Shown one piece after another: positions 7,001 through 12,804 of a stretch of DNA of 13,136 nt. The position numbers were made by a program, and so were the translations under genes. This DNA is from Balneolales bacterium (GTDB taxonomy: Bacteria > Bacteroidota > Rhodothermia > Balneolales > Balneolaceae), in contig JAKSCW010000119.1 of the NCBI GenBank assembly GCA_022360375.1, positions 1-13,136 on the forward strand, read 5' to 3'. The notes below the pieces were generated by a model that saw only the letters and a list, made by a program, of their open reading frames with translations, was not told the origin of the DNA and ran no database searches. Each line of letters begins with the position of its first letter. Position 1 is the stretch's first letter.

Positions 7001-8215
7001 ATGGACATTGATCCACTTGATACCGAACAAATTGGGCTAAAAACATTAGAGAAACATCTTATTCGTACCCGCGAATCTGTTTCCTTACGTATTGGTATTC
7101 CCAAAGAGACTTCACACGACGAGCGCCGCATTTCTTTAACTCCGGGAGGAGTTTCTGTTCTTAAAGCAAACGGGCACCAGATTTTCATCGAAAAAGGTGC
7201 CGGTGATGATGCCAATTTCACCGATCGCGATTATGCAGAAGCCGGAGCTGATATTGCGTACACCGCTGATGATGTTTTCAGGAAATCGGAATTAATTCTT
7301 AAAGTCGCACCACTTACGGTTAAAGAGTTCGAGTTAATTGAACCGGACCAGGCGATTATTTCTGCCCTCCATTTTGGAAGCCAGACGAAAGAATATTTTG
7401 AACTTCTAACCCAAAAATCAGTAACCGGAATCGGGTATGAATTTATGCGTGGTTCTGATAAAGAGTTCCCAATCGTACGAATGATGCACGAAATCACCGG
7501 TTCGATTGCCATGCAAATTGCTGCTCATTATTTGGAGAGTGTTTCTGAAGGCCAGGGAATTATGCTAGGTGGAATCTCCGGAGTTCCACCCGCAACGGTA
7601 GTAATTTTAGGTGCGGGAATTACCGGGGAATATGCGGCCCGAACTGCACTTGGTTATGGAGCCCAGGTGTTTGTAATGGATACTAACCTTGCCCATCTTC
7701 GACGAATGGAAAATGCCCTGGATCGTAGAGTCATAACCGCTGTGGCAAATCAACAGTACCTGAATAATGCACTCCGGTTTACTGATGTGGTAATTGGAGC
7801 TACCGTTGCCGAGGGAGACCGTTCCCCATGCTGGGTGACTGAGGAAATGGTGATGAACATGAAACCAGGCGCGGTGATAGTAGATACGGTGATTGATCAG
7901 GGAGGAAGCGTGGAAACCAGCCGGCCAACCACTCATTCCAACCCGGTATTCAAAGAGCATGAGGTAATTCATTATTGTGTTCCGAACATTCCTTCGAATG
8001 TAGCCCGAACTGCCACATACGCCCTGAATAATGTGCTGGTTCCATATGTGTTAGCAATCGGAGATGCTGGTGGAATTAAAGAATGCCTGTGGGATAATGT
8101 TACCCTTCGTAACGGAACCTATTCGTATAAAAATCATATCACAAAAAAATCGTTAAGCAAGATGTTTGATATCCCCTACCGGGAAATTGAAATGTTAATT
8201 GCTTCAAAAATTTGA
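7001..8215 (+). CDS. ald: Alanine dehydrogenase
   Basis: The enzyme performs reversible oxidative deamination of L-alanine to pyruvate and ammonium with NAD+. The 404 residues include an N-terminal extension of about 29 residues before LRIGIPKE; I recall similar extensions in Bacteroidota-type Ald proteins. By comparison with the Mycobacterium tuberculosis enzyme, the substrate and catalytic residues are present: Arg43 (ERRISLTP), Lys101 (LILKV), His124 (ALHFG) and Asp299 (IDQGG). The Rossmann glycine motif VVILGAGITGEYAAR is at 200-214. Proton-pumping transhydrogenase alpha subunits share this fold, but the IDQGG context and the length favour Ald. No Shine-Dalgarno is visible before the ATG. 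The gene lies 62 bp after ligA with no hairpin terminator between, so read-through is possible. Its stop overlaps the next start. Confidence 0.93.
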   Translation: MDIDPLDTEQIGLKTLEKHLIRTRESVSLRIGIPKETSHDERRISLTPGGVSVLKANGHQIFIEKGAGDDANFTDRDYAEAGADIAYTADDVFRKSELILKVAPLTVKEFELIEPDQAIISALHFGSQTKEYFELLTQKSVTGIGYEFMRGSDKEFPIVRMMHEITGSIAMQIAAHYLESVSEGQGIMLGGISGVPPATVVILGAGITGEYAARTALGYGAQVFVMDTNLAHLRRMENALDRRVITAVANQQYLNNALRFTDVVIGATVAEGDRSPCWVTEEMVMNMKPGAVIVDTVIDQGGSVETSRPTTHSNPVFKEHEVIHYCVPNIPSNVARTATYALNNVLVPYVLAIGDAGGIKECLWDNVTLRNGTYSYKNHITKKSLSKMFDIPYREIEMLIASKI

Positions 8216-8580
8216 TGTCAGAGTTATCTCCTTCCAATTATATCCGGATCAGCGTAATTAACTGGGTACTAAGTGTACCATTGATTGTTATGTTTGCATG
8301 GCCCTATTACTATGCGGCCAAACTGACTGGAATGTTAGAGGCATTCAGATATATAGGGGCTTTTCTCTTTGCGGTTCCGTTTATGCTTACCATCATTCAC
8401 GGGCATGTAACTATGGCTTTGGGCTCCGTTCACCGGCAGCATTATTATCAGTGGCTCATCGACAAACCCTATTCTTTCGGGTTGTTTTATAACAACACTC
8501 TTATGAGTACCCGTTTTCGGTTAGTGATTTTAATCGTCAGCTTGTTTTTTCTTCCGATTGGATATTTATTGAGTTTTTGA
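8215..8580 (+). CDS. Small integral membrane protein coupled to ald
   Basis: This 121-residue protein of no recognised family has about three hydrophobic segments, near residues 14-32, 43-63 and 101-119. His/Tyr-rich loops lie between the last two (HGHVTMALGSVHRQHYYQW). The ATG at 8215 overlaps the ald stop as TGATG and is preferred over a TTG one codon upstream. Tight coupling to alanine dehydrogenase suggests matched expression. A role related to alanine or ammonium is only an inference, as such small conserved membrane proteins often just share the transcript. No terminator is evident after it. Confidence 0.75.
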   Translation: MSELSPSNYIRISVINWVLSVPLIVMFAWPYYYAAKLTGMLEAFRYIGAFLFAVPFMLTIIHGHVTMALGSVHRQHYYQWLIDKPYSFGLFYNNTLMSTRFRLVILIVSLFFLPIGYLLSF

Positions 8581-8601
8581 AATTACTTGTCCAGTTTTCG
8601 G

Positions 8602-8633
8602 TTGTAACAAAGAACACGCTTCTGTTACCTTGT
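8602..8633 (+). promoter_or_regulatory. Candidate promoter for ada
   Basis: TTG at 8602-8604 and TACCTTGT at 8626-8633 are 21 bases apart. They resemble a Bacteroidota-type promoter with an imperfect second box. The second box abuts and slightly overlaps the inverted repeat at 8631-8649, which would suit control by a protein bound there. Confidence 0.3.
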
Positions 8634-8649
8634 ATCAAAACGTGATACA
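8631..8649. promoter_or_regulatory. Perfect inverted repeat before ada (candidate operator)
   Basis: TGTATCA and TGATACA are perfect 7-bp arms around a 5-bp spacer (AAACG). They end two bases before the ada ATG at 8652 and overlap the predicted promoter box. This position fits an operator for a dimeric regulator or an RNA hairpin covering the start site. It does not contain the E. coli Ada-box sequence AAAGCGCA. Function is inferred from symmetry and position only. Confidence 0.5.
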
Positions 8650-8651
8650 CC

Positions 8652-9737
8652 ATGCAGATTACTTCAGAAAAAGACATTCAAAAATATTACACCGCGTTCG
8701 TTGAAAAAGACCCTCAGTTCATTGGGGTGTTCTTTGCAGGAATCAAAACCACAGGTATTTTCTGTATTTCCACCTGCCACGCCCGAAAACCCAAATTCGA
8801 AAATGTAATTTTTTATTCTGAGGCAAAAGATGCACTTCGTGAAGGCTTTCGTCCCTGCAAAATCTGCAAACCTACCGATTATGCTTTTGAACCTATTCCT
8901 GAAGTTCAACAGGCACTAAAAATGCTAAAAGAAAGTGAGTTACAAAAAGTCAGCGATTTTGAGCTTCGTAAAGCCGGGCTTAGTTCTGAAAAAATCCGCC
9001 GATGGTTTAAACACCACCACGGGGTTACCTTCCAGGCATACCAACGGATGATCCGCATAAATTCGGCGTTCCAGGAACTAAAAAATGGAAAAAGTGTAAC
9101 AAATTCCGCCTTTGATTCCGGGTACGATTCTCTGAGTGGATTTGGGTATACCTTCAAAACGTTAACGGGAAAATCTCCGAAAGAAAGTAAGGATAAATCC
9201 GTGATCCTGATTTCCCGGCTAACTACTCCACTTGGCCCCATGTTCGTTTGCGCTACAGATAAGGGAATCTGCCTGCTGGAATTTACTGACCGAAGAATGC
9301 TTGAAACGGAATTCAGAGATCTTCAAAATCGCCTGAATGCTGTAATTCTGAGTGGCGAGAATGAGCACATGCTTCAGCTTAAAAAAGAACTCGCAGAATA
9401 TTTTGAAGGCACCCGTACTGATTTCACTGTTCCGCTGCATACTCCCGGAACAGAATTCCAAAACCAGGTTTGGAATGAGCTTCAGTATATCCCGTACGGC
9501 CAAACCCGATCGTACCAGGAACAGGCCGAACGGCTTAACAACCCGAAAGCCGTTCGTGCAGTAGCTTCTGCGAATGGACATAACCGGGTAGCCATCGTTA
9601 TTCCCTGCCACCGTGTGATTGGCAAAGATGGAAGCCTGACAGGCTATGCCGGTGGCCTGGATCGAAAAAAATGGTTGTTAGAGCATGAATTGAAGCATGC
9701 TGAGGTTAATTTAGCGAGAGTTGAAACTGTTTCTTGA
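8652..9737 (+). CDS. ada: Ada: bifunctional DNA methylation repair protein and transcriptional regulator
   Basis: Ada takes methyl groups from DNA phosphotriesters and O6-methylguanine, and in its N-methylated form activates the adaptive response. The 361 residues hold the whole architecture. The N-terminal zinc domain has Cys38, Cys42, Cys69 and Cys72, numbered as in E. coli Ada. An AraC-type helix-turn-helix region follows at about 83-177. The C-terminal methyltransferase domain carries the acceptor Cys319 in the PCHRVIG motif. The protein is catalytically complete. The last codons are odd: 58 bp of the 3' end (9646-9703) are repeated at 10457-10514, beyond a transposase unit. There the frame continues to EVMAH-stop, whereas here it reads EVNLARVETVS-stop. 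The extreme C-terminus is therefore probably altered, outside the conserved fold. The ATG at 8652 lacks a Shine-Dalgarno. Confidence 0.95.
   Translation: MQITSEKDIQKYYTAFVEKDPQFIGVFFAGIKTTGIFCISTCHARKPKFENVIFYSEAKDALREGFRPCKICKPTDYAFEPIPEVQQALKMLKESELQKVSDFELRKAGLSSEKIRRWFKHHHGVTFQAYQRMIRINSAFQELKNGKSVTNSAFDSGYDSLSGFGYTFKTLTGKSPKESKDKSVILISRLTTPLGPMFVCATDKGICLLEFTDRRMLETEFRDLQNRLNAVILSGENEHMLQLKKELAEYFEGTRTDFTVPLHTPGTEFQNQVWNELQYIPYGQTRSYQEQAERLNNPKAVRAVASANGHNRVAIVIPCHRVIGKDGSLTGYAGGLDRKKWLLEHELKHAEVNLARVETVS
9646..9703 (+). repeat. Left copy of the 58-bp direct repeat (ada 3' end)
   Basis: This is identical over 58 bp to 10457-10514. It lies inside ada and encodes roughly AGGLDRKKWLLEHELKHAE. 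Its right end contains a 6-bp inverted repeat (AGCATG at 9682-9687, CATGCT at 9696-9701) around AATTGAAG. With the right copy it brackets about 753 bp holding the REP blocks and the transposase gene. Confidence 0.9.
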
Positions 9738-9791
9738 TTATTTAATAGCACTAAAAATTTTGTGAACTATTCATCAAGACCTACAAAAACT

Positions 9792-9888
9792 AAAGCTCTT
9801 TCTGGCTTATGAACCTGCCAATTTGTGCCTTCAATTTCACACAAACGATTTTACAAGATCATAACCGAGCATAGACTTCAATCCTGCG
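9792..9888 (+). repeat. Left REPIN-like block of the transposase unit
   Basis: This 97-bp block aligns without gaps to 10355-10451, with about 83 of 97 positions identical by hand count. Similarity also covers a short TATTCATCAAGA stretch upstream (from 9768). It contains a REP-like motif on the plus strand (9790-9812, CTAAAGCTCTTTCT then GGCTTATGA). A second is on the minus strand (9881-9859, TTGAAGTCTATGCT then CGGTTATGA). The two motifs are inverted to each other, as in a REPIN. The right edge overlaps the last codons of the transposase gene. Confidence 0.8.
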
Positions 9889-10309
9889 CTGGATGATCCG
9901 AAGCTAATTTCTGTATCTCATCTTTATAGCTAAATGATTTATGATACTTCTCCTGATTGTAGATGTATTTTCGAATTTTCATCACTTCCAAATCACTCAC
10001 TGAAAAAGCTCCATACCCTTCCTGCCAATTGAAAGGTTCATCCAGCAGGGAATTTTCATTGATCCAATGAGAAGATTCTCCTTTTATTTTCTGGATCACT
10101 TCAGAAACAGTTTGTGTGGTTTTCAACCTGACCAAACAATGAACATGGTCTTCTACTCCATTGATGATGTCCAGTTGAATACCATTTCGTGAAGCATATT
10201 CTTTTATGTGCTTGAACACTTTAAATCTAAAACTCTTCAAGAGTAACCGTTTACGATCTCTGGTACTCCAAACCACATGAATCCAGATGACTGATAGATT
10301 CTTAGCCAT
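9878..10309 (-). CDS. IS200-like HUH (Y1) transposase, RAYT-type
   Basis: This 143-residue single-domain Y1_Tnp protein is of normal length for the IS200/IS605 TnpA and REP-associated tyrosine transposase superfamily. These enzymes cut and join single-stranded DNA at hairpins. The HUH metal site is His55-Val-His57 (EDHVHCLVRL). The family block FNWQEGYGAFSVS is at 93-105. The expected catalytic Tyr is Tyr115 in KYIYNQEKYHK, with Tyr117 as alternative. The frame is intact, so the protein may be active. There is no tnpB/iscB partner. It is flanked by two REPIN-like blocks in direct orientation, the left one overlapping the 3' end of the gene. RAYT is therefore a better description than a simple IS200 copy, but the protein alone does not decide this. 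Confidence 0.88.
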   Translation of the reverse strand: MAKNLSVIWIHVVWSTRDRKRLLLKSFRFKVFKHIKEYASRNGIQLDIINGVEDHVHCLVRLKTTQTVSEVIQKIKGESSHWINENSLLDEPFNWQEGYGAFSVSDLEVMKIRKYIYNQEKYHKSFSYKDEIQKLASDHPAQD

Positions 10310-10347
10310 GTTCTCAGAATTATGATTTCATTAATTACATATTCATC

Positions 10348-10363
10348 AAGAGCTGAAGCTCTT
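10348..10363. repeat. Hairpin at the left REP motif of the right block
   Basis: AAGAGCT and AGCTCTT form a perfect 7-bp inverted repeat around GA. The central CTGAAG corresponds to the REP-like loop motif. The equivalent stem in the left block has decayed and carries an 11-base insertion. Confidence 0.7.
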
Positions 10364-10451
10364 TCTAGCTTATGATCCTGCTAATTTATGCCTTCAACTT
10401 CACACAAACGATCTTACAAGAATATAAGCAAGCATGGACTTTAGTCCTGCG
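10355..10451 (+). repeat. Right REPIN-like block of the transposase unit
   Basis: This block is in direct orientation to 9792-9888, about 86% identical by hand count. It has a plus-strand REP-like motif at 10353-10375 (CTGAAGCTCTTTCT then AGCTTATGA) and an inverted one on the minus strand at 10444-10422 (CTAAAGTCCATGCT then TGCTTATAT). Both ends can form hairpins: AGAGCTGAAGCTCT on the left and GGACTTTAGTCC on the right. The block ends six bases before the second copy of the ada tail. Confidence 0.8.
10436..10447. repeat. Hairpin at the right REP motif of the right block
   Basis: GGACT and AGTCC form a perfect 5-bp inverted repeat around TT. Read on the minus strand the core is CTAAAG, matching the CTGAAG core of the left hairpin, so the two hairpins are in inverted orientation. 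Confidence 0.65.
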
Positions 10452-10456
10452 TTACC

Positions 10457-10530
10457 ATGCCGGTGGCCTGGATCGAAAAAAATGGTTGTTAGAGCATGAA
10501 TTGAAGCATGCTGAAGTAATGGCACATTGA
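10457..10530 (+). pseudogene. ada: Detached copy of the ada 3' end
   Basis: The first 58 bp (to 10514) are identical to ada 9646-9703. The frame then continues as GAA GTA ATG GCA CAT TGA, giving the tail AEVMAH-stop instead of the longer tail of the present ada gene. It has no start codon of its own and cannot be expressed as a useful protein. It probably represents either the original ada terminus, displaced by the transposase unit, or a duplicated copy carried with that unit. Confidence 0.88.
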
Positions 10531-10539
10531 ATTAGAGAG

Positions 10540-10588
10540 ATGGCTGAGCCTGTCGAAGCCATACATTCCCTCCAATAAGCTCAGGGAA
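10540..10588. repeat. Two adjacent intergenic hairpins
   Basis: ATGGCT (10540-10545) pairs with AGCCAT (10557-10562), and TTCCCT (10566-10571) pairs with AGGGAA (10583-10588). Each has 6-bp arms and an 11-base loop. The loops hold GAGCCTGTCGA and AAGCTC, which resemble halves of the TTCGACAGGCTCAG-type intergenic repeat common in many bacterial genomes. They are likely remnants of a dispersed repeat. Confidence 0.55.
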
Positions 10589-10598
10589 CAATATAGAA

Positions 10599-10682
10599 GT
10601 CACTCCGAGGAACCGAGGTGTCTTCACTGTATAGTATAACACCAATTTACTTGTGAAGATCCTTCGCTCCGCTCTGGATGAC
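10599..10682. repeat. Imperfect long palindrome downstream of acs
   Basis: A left arm of 29 bases (10599-10627, starting GTCACTCCGAGG) and a right arm of 30 bases (10653-10682, ending CTCTGGATGAC) are imperfect inverted copies, separated by 25 AT-rich bases. The right arm begins 8 bases after the acs stop when read along the acs transcript. It resembles MITE-like dispersed palindromes seen in Bacteroidota intergenic regions. It could stop or stabilise the acs transcript, but there is no U-run of the usual terminator type. Confidence 0.55.
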
Positions 10683-10690
10683 CGCTATTT

Positions 10691-12589
10691 TTACACAACC
10701 TCTCCCTTCTTAATTGCTTCCACCACGCCTGGATCGAGCAGTGTAGAAGTGTCTCCGAGGTTATCTAAATCCTGGGCGGCAACTTTCCGGAGAATTCGAC
10801 GCATAATTTTACCAGAGCGTGTTTTTGGAAGCCCGGGTACAATCTGGATCTTATCTGGTTTAGCTATCGGCCCAATGATCTTCACTACCAAATCAAGGAG
10901 TTCTTTTTTGAATGCAACCGGGTCAGCAATATCGCTGTCACAAATCATAAACGCATATACACCCTGCCCCTTGATTTCATGCGGGTAACCTACAACCGCT
11001 GTTTCCACTACTTTGGGGTGTTCATCCAGCGCATTTTCAATTTCTGCTGTTCCCAAACGGTGACCCGACACGTTTAAAACATCATCCACCCGGCCAGTAA
11101 TCCGGTAATATCCATCTTCATCGCGGCGGCAACCGTCACCGGTGAAATAGTACCCTTTGTAGGTAGAAAGATACGTCTGTATATAGCGCTCATGGTCGCC
11201 ATATACAGTTCGTGCTATAGAAGGCCAGGGATGTTTGATGCACAGGTTCCCTTCTACTGCGTTTCCTTCAATTTCATTGCCATTTTCATCCATAAGTACA
11301 GGGAAGATACCCGGAAGCGGAAGTGTTGCAAATCCAGGTTTGGTGGGGGTAATCCCTGCCAGAGGAGAAATCATAATTCCTCCGGTTTCTGTTTGCCACC
11401 AGGTATCCACGATAGAGCACCTCCCTCCTCCTACATGGGTGTGGTACCAATGCCACGCTTCCTCGTTAATAGGCTCGCCTACTGAACCAAGTACCTTCAA
11501 AGAACTCAAATCGTACTTTTTAACGAAATCTAAATCGAAACTCATTAGTGCGCGAATGGCAGTGGGCGCAGTATAGAAATGGGTTACTTTGTATTTCTCC
11601 ACTACTTCCCAGAATCGGCCTGCATCCGGGTAAGTTGGTGTTCCTTCAAAAATGATTCCGGTAGCCCCGGTAAACAACGGACCGTAGATAATATAGCTAT
11701 GGCCGGTGATCCAACCTGCATCAGCTGTACACCAATAAGTATCGTCTGCACCAACCTGGAATACATTTCGGAATGAATAACTGGTGTATACCATATAGCC
11801 ACCACAAGTATGCACTACTCCTTTTGGTTTACCGGTTGACCCTGAGGTGTACAAAATAAAAAGCGGGTCTTCTGAATCCATTTCCACGGCTTCATGATGT
11901 TTCGAAGCATTTCGAATCAAATTGTGCCACCATCGATCGCGACCTTCCACCCAATTGATATCACGGTTGGTTCGCTGGCAAACAATTACACTTTCCACCG
12001 AAGGACAGGTCTCCAGGGCTTCATCCGAAATATCCTTTAATGGTACATGCTTATCTCCACGGCGAAGTCCATCATTCGTAATCAGCATTTTTGCCTGGCA
12101 ATCATTGATTCGATCTGACAGCGATTGAGCCGAAAATCCAGCAAATACAATAGAGTGAACCGCACCAATTCGTGCGCAAGCAAGTGCCGAAATTACCAAT
12201 TCGGGTGTCATAGCCATATAAATACATACCTTGTCTCCTTTGGTAATGCCTTTGCTTTCCAGCACATTCGCGAAACGACACACATCTTCATGTAGCTGCT
12301 TATACGTGATCGTTCTTCGGAACGAATCAGGATGGTTCGGCTCAAAAATAAAGGCCGTCTTATTCCCAATTGTATTCAAATGCCGATCTAGTGCATTCTC
12401 AGTGATATTTAGTTTTCCACCTTCAAACCATTTTATATCGGCAGTTTCGAATCCACCAGATTGCACCGTATGCCATCGCTTACGCCAGTAAAATGTTCCC
12501 GCTTCATGATCCCAAAAATCTAATCTTTCTTTTTCACTCTCTTCGAAAGTTTCATGATATTCGTTGAACGATTTTATATTCAGCCACAT
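10691..12589 (-). CDS. acs: Acetyl-CoA synthetase (AMP-forming)
   Basis: Acs activates acetate with ATP to acetyl-AMP and then acetyl-CoA, allowing acetate scavenging. The 632 residues are slightly shorter than the usual 640-660 but complete. The N-terminal ACAS_N-like stretch contains YHETFEESEKERLDFW. The ATP-binding loop YTSGSTGKPKG is at 247-257, DTWWQTETGG (395-404) holds the acetate-pocket tryptophan, and FTGDG is at 482-486. The hinge GRVDDVLNVSGHR is at 499-511. Near the C-terminus the PKTRSGKIMRR motif carries Lys594, the residue acetylated by Pat-type enzymes in other bacteria. Such control is possible here but no acetyltransferase is in view. The ATG at 12587-12589 lacks a Shine-Dalgarno. 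The gene is divergent from the efflux gene. Confidence 0.97.
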   Translation of the reverse strand: MWLNIKSFNEYHETFEESEKERLDFWDHEAGTFYWRKRWHTVQSGGFETADIKWFEGGKLNITENALDRHLNTIGNKTAFIFEPNHPDSFRRTITYKQLHEDVCRFANVLESKGITKGDKVCIYMAMTPELVISALACARIGAVHSIVFAGFSAQSLSDRINDCQAKMLITNDGLRRGDKHVPLKDISDEALETCPSVESVIVCQRTNRDINWVEGRDRWWHNLIRNASKHHEAVEMDSEDPLFILYTSGSTGKPKGVVHTCGGYMVYTSYSFRNVFQVGADDTYWCTADAGWITGHSYIIYGPLFTGATGIIFEGTPTYPDAGRFWEVVEKYKVTHFYTAPTAIRALMSFDLDFVKKYDLSSLKVLGSVGEPINEEAWHWYHTHVGGGRCSIVDTWWQTETGGIMISPLAGITPTKPGFATLPLPGIFPVLMDENGNEIEGNAVEGNLCIKHPWPSIARTVYGDHERYIQTYLSTYKGYYFTGDGCRRDEDGYYRITGRVDDVLNVSGHRLGTAEIENALDEHPKVVETAVVGYPHEIKGQGVYAFMICDSDIADPVAFKKELLDLVVKIIGPIAKPDKIQIVPGLPKTRSGKIMRRILRKVAAQDLDNLGDTSTLLDPGVVEAIKKGEVV

Positions 12590-12606
12590 TTTCTGTAAAG
12601 TTGGTT

Positions 12607-12694
12607 AGTTTTTTAAAGCGCCTATATATGAGCTTTTTTAAACGCAGAATCAAGGAAGAATCCTATCATATTTAATAAAAAGAGTTTTTTAAAC
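12607..12694. repeat. Three TTTTTTAAA elements in the acs-efflux intergenic region
   Basis: AGTTTTTTAAAG (12607-12618), AGCTTTTTTAAAC (12631-12643) and AGTTTTTTAAAC (12683-12694) are direct copies of AG(C)TTTTTTAAA, starting 24 and 52 bases apart. All lie within 105 bp upstream of the acs start. Such A/T tracts bend DNA and could be binding sites. AT-richness alone may also produce them. Confidence 0.45.
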
Positions 12695-12701
12695 ACAATA
12701 T

Positions 12702-12730
12702 TTGACTCAATTAATAAGTCATTCTATAAC
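12702..12730 (+). promoter_or_regulatory. Candidate promoter for the TolC-like gene
   Basis: TTGACT (12702-12707) and TATAAC (12725-12730) are separated by exactly 17 bases, a good sigma-70-type match. This would give a leader of about 68 bases before the ATG at 12805. The rest of the 215-bp divergent region contains no gene that I can support. Confidence 0.4.
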
Positions 12731-12804
12731 ACATAATTACTTATATAGATTGAATCCATCCTTTGAAGCTAGGAACTTACAGTTACTGAGCAATTCATGG
12801 GAAA

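Noticed and set aside
8212..8214. TTG start one codon upstream for the small membrane protein
   Set aside because: The adjacent ATG at 8215 makes a standard TGATG coupling with ald and is the more likely start.
9768..10456. CRISPR array or tandem repeat
   Set aside because: Only two long units exist, separated by a transposase gene; there are no short regular spacers.
9704..10514. Integrase-type genomic island with the 58-bp repeats as attachment sites
   Set aside because: No integrase is encoded and the segment is only about 0.8 kb; the att-like layout is kept as a hypothesis in the findings, not as an annotation.
10653..10988. Plus-strand open frame across the end of acs
   Set aside because: It lies mostly antisense to the conserved acs C-terminus and begins within a palindromic repeat.
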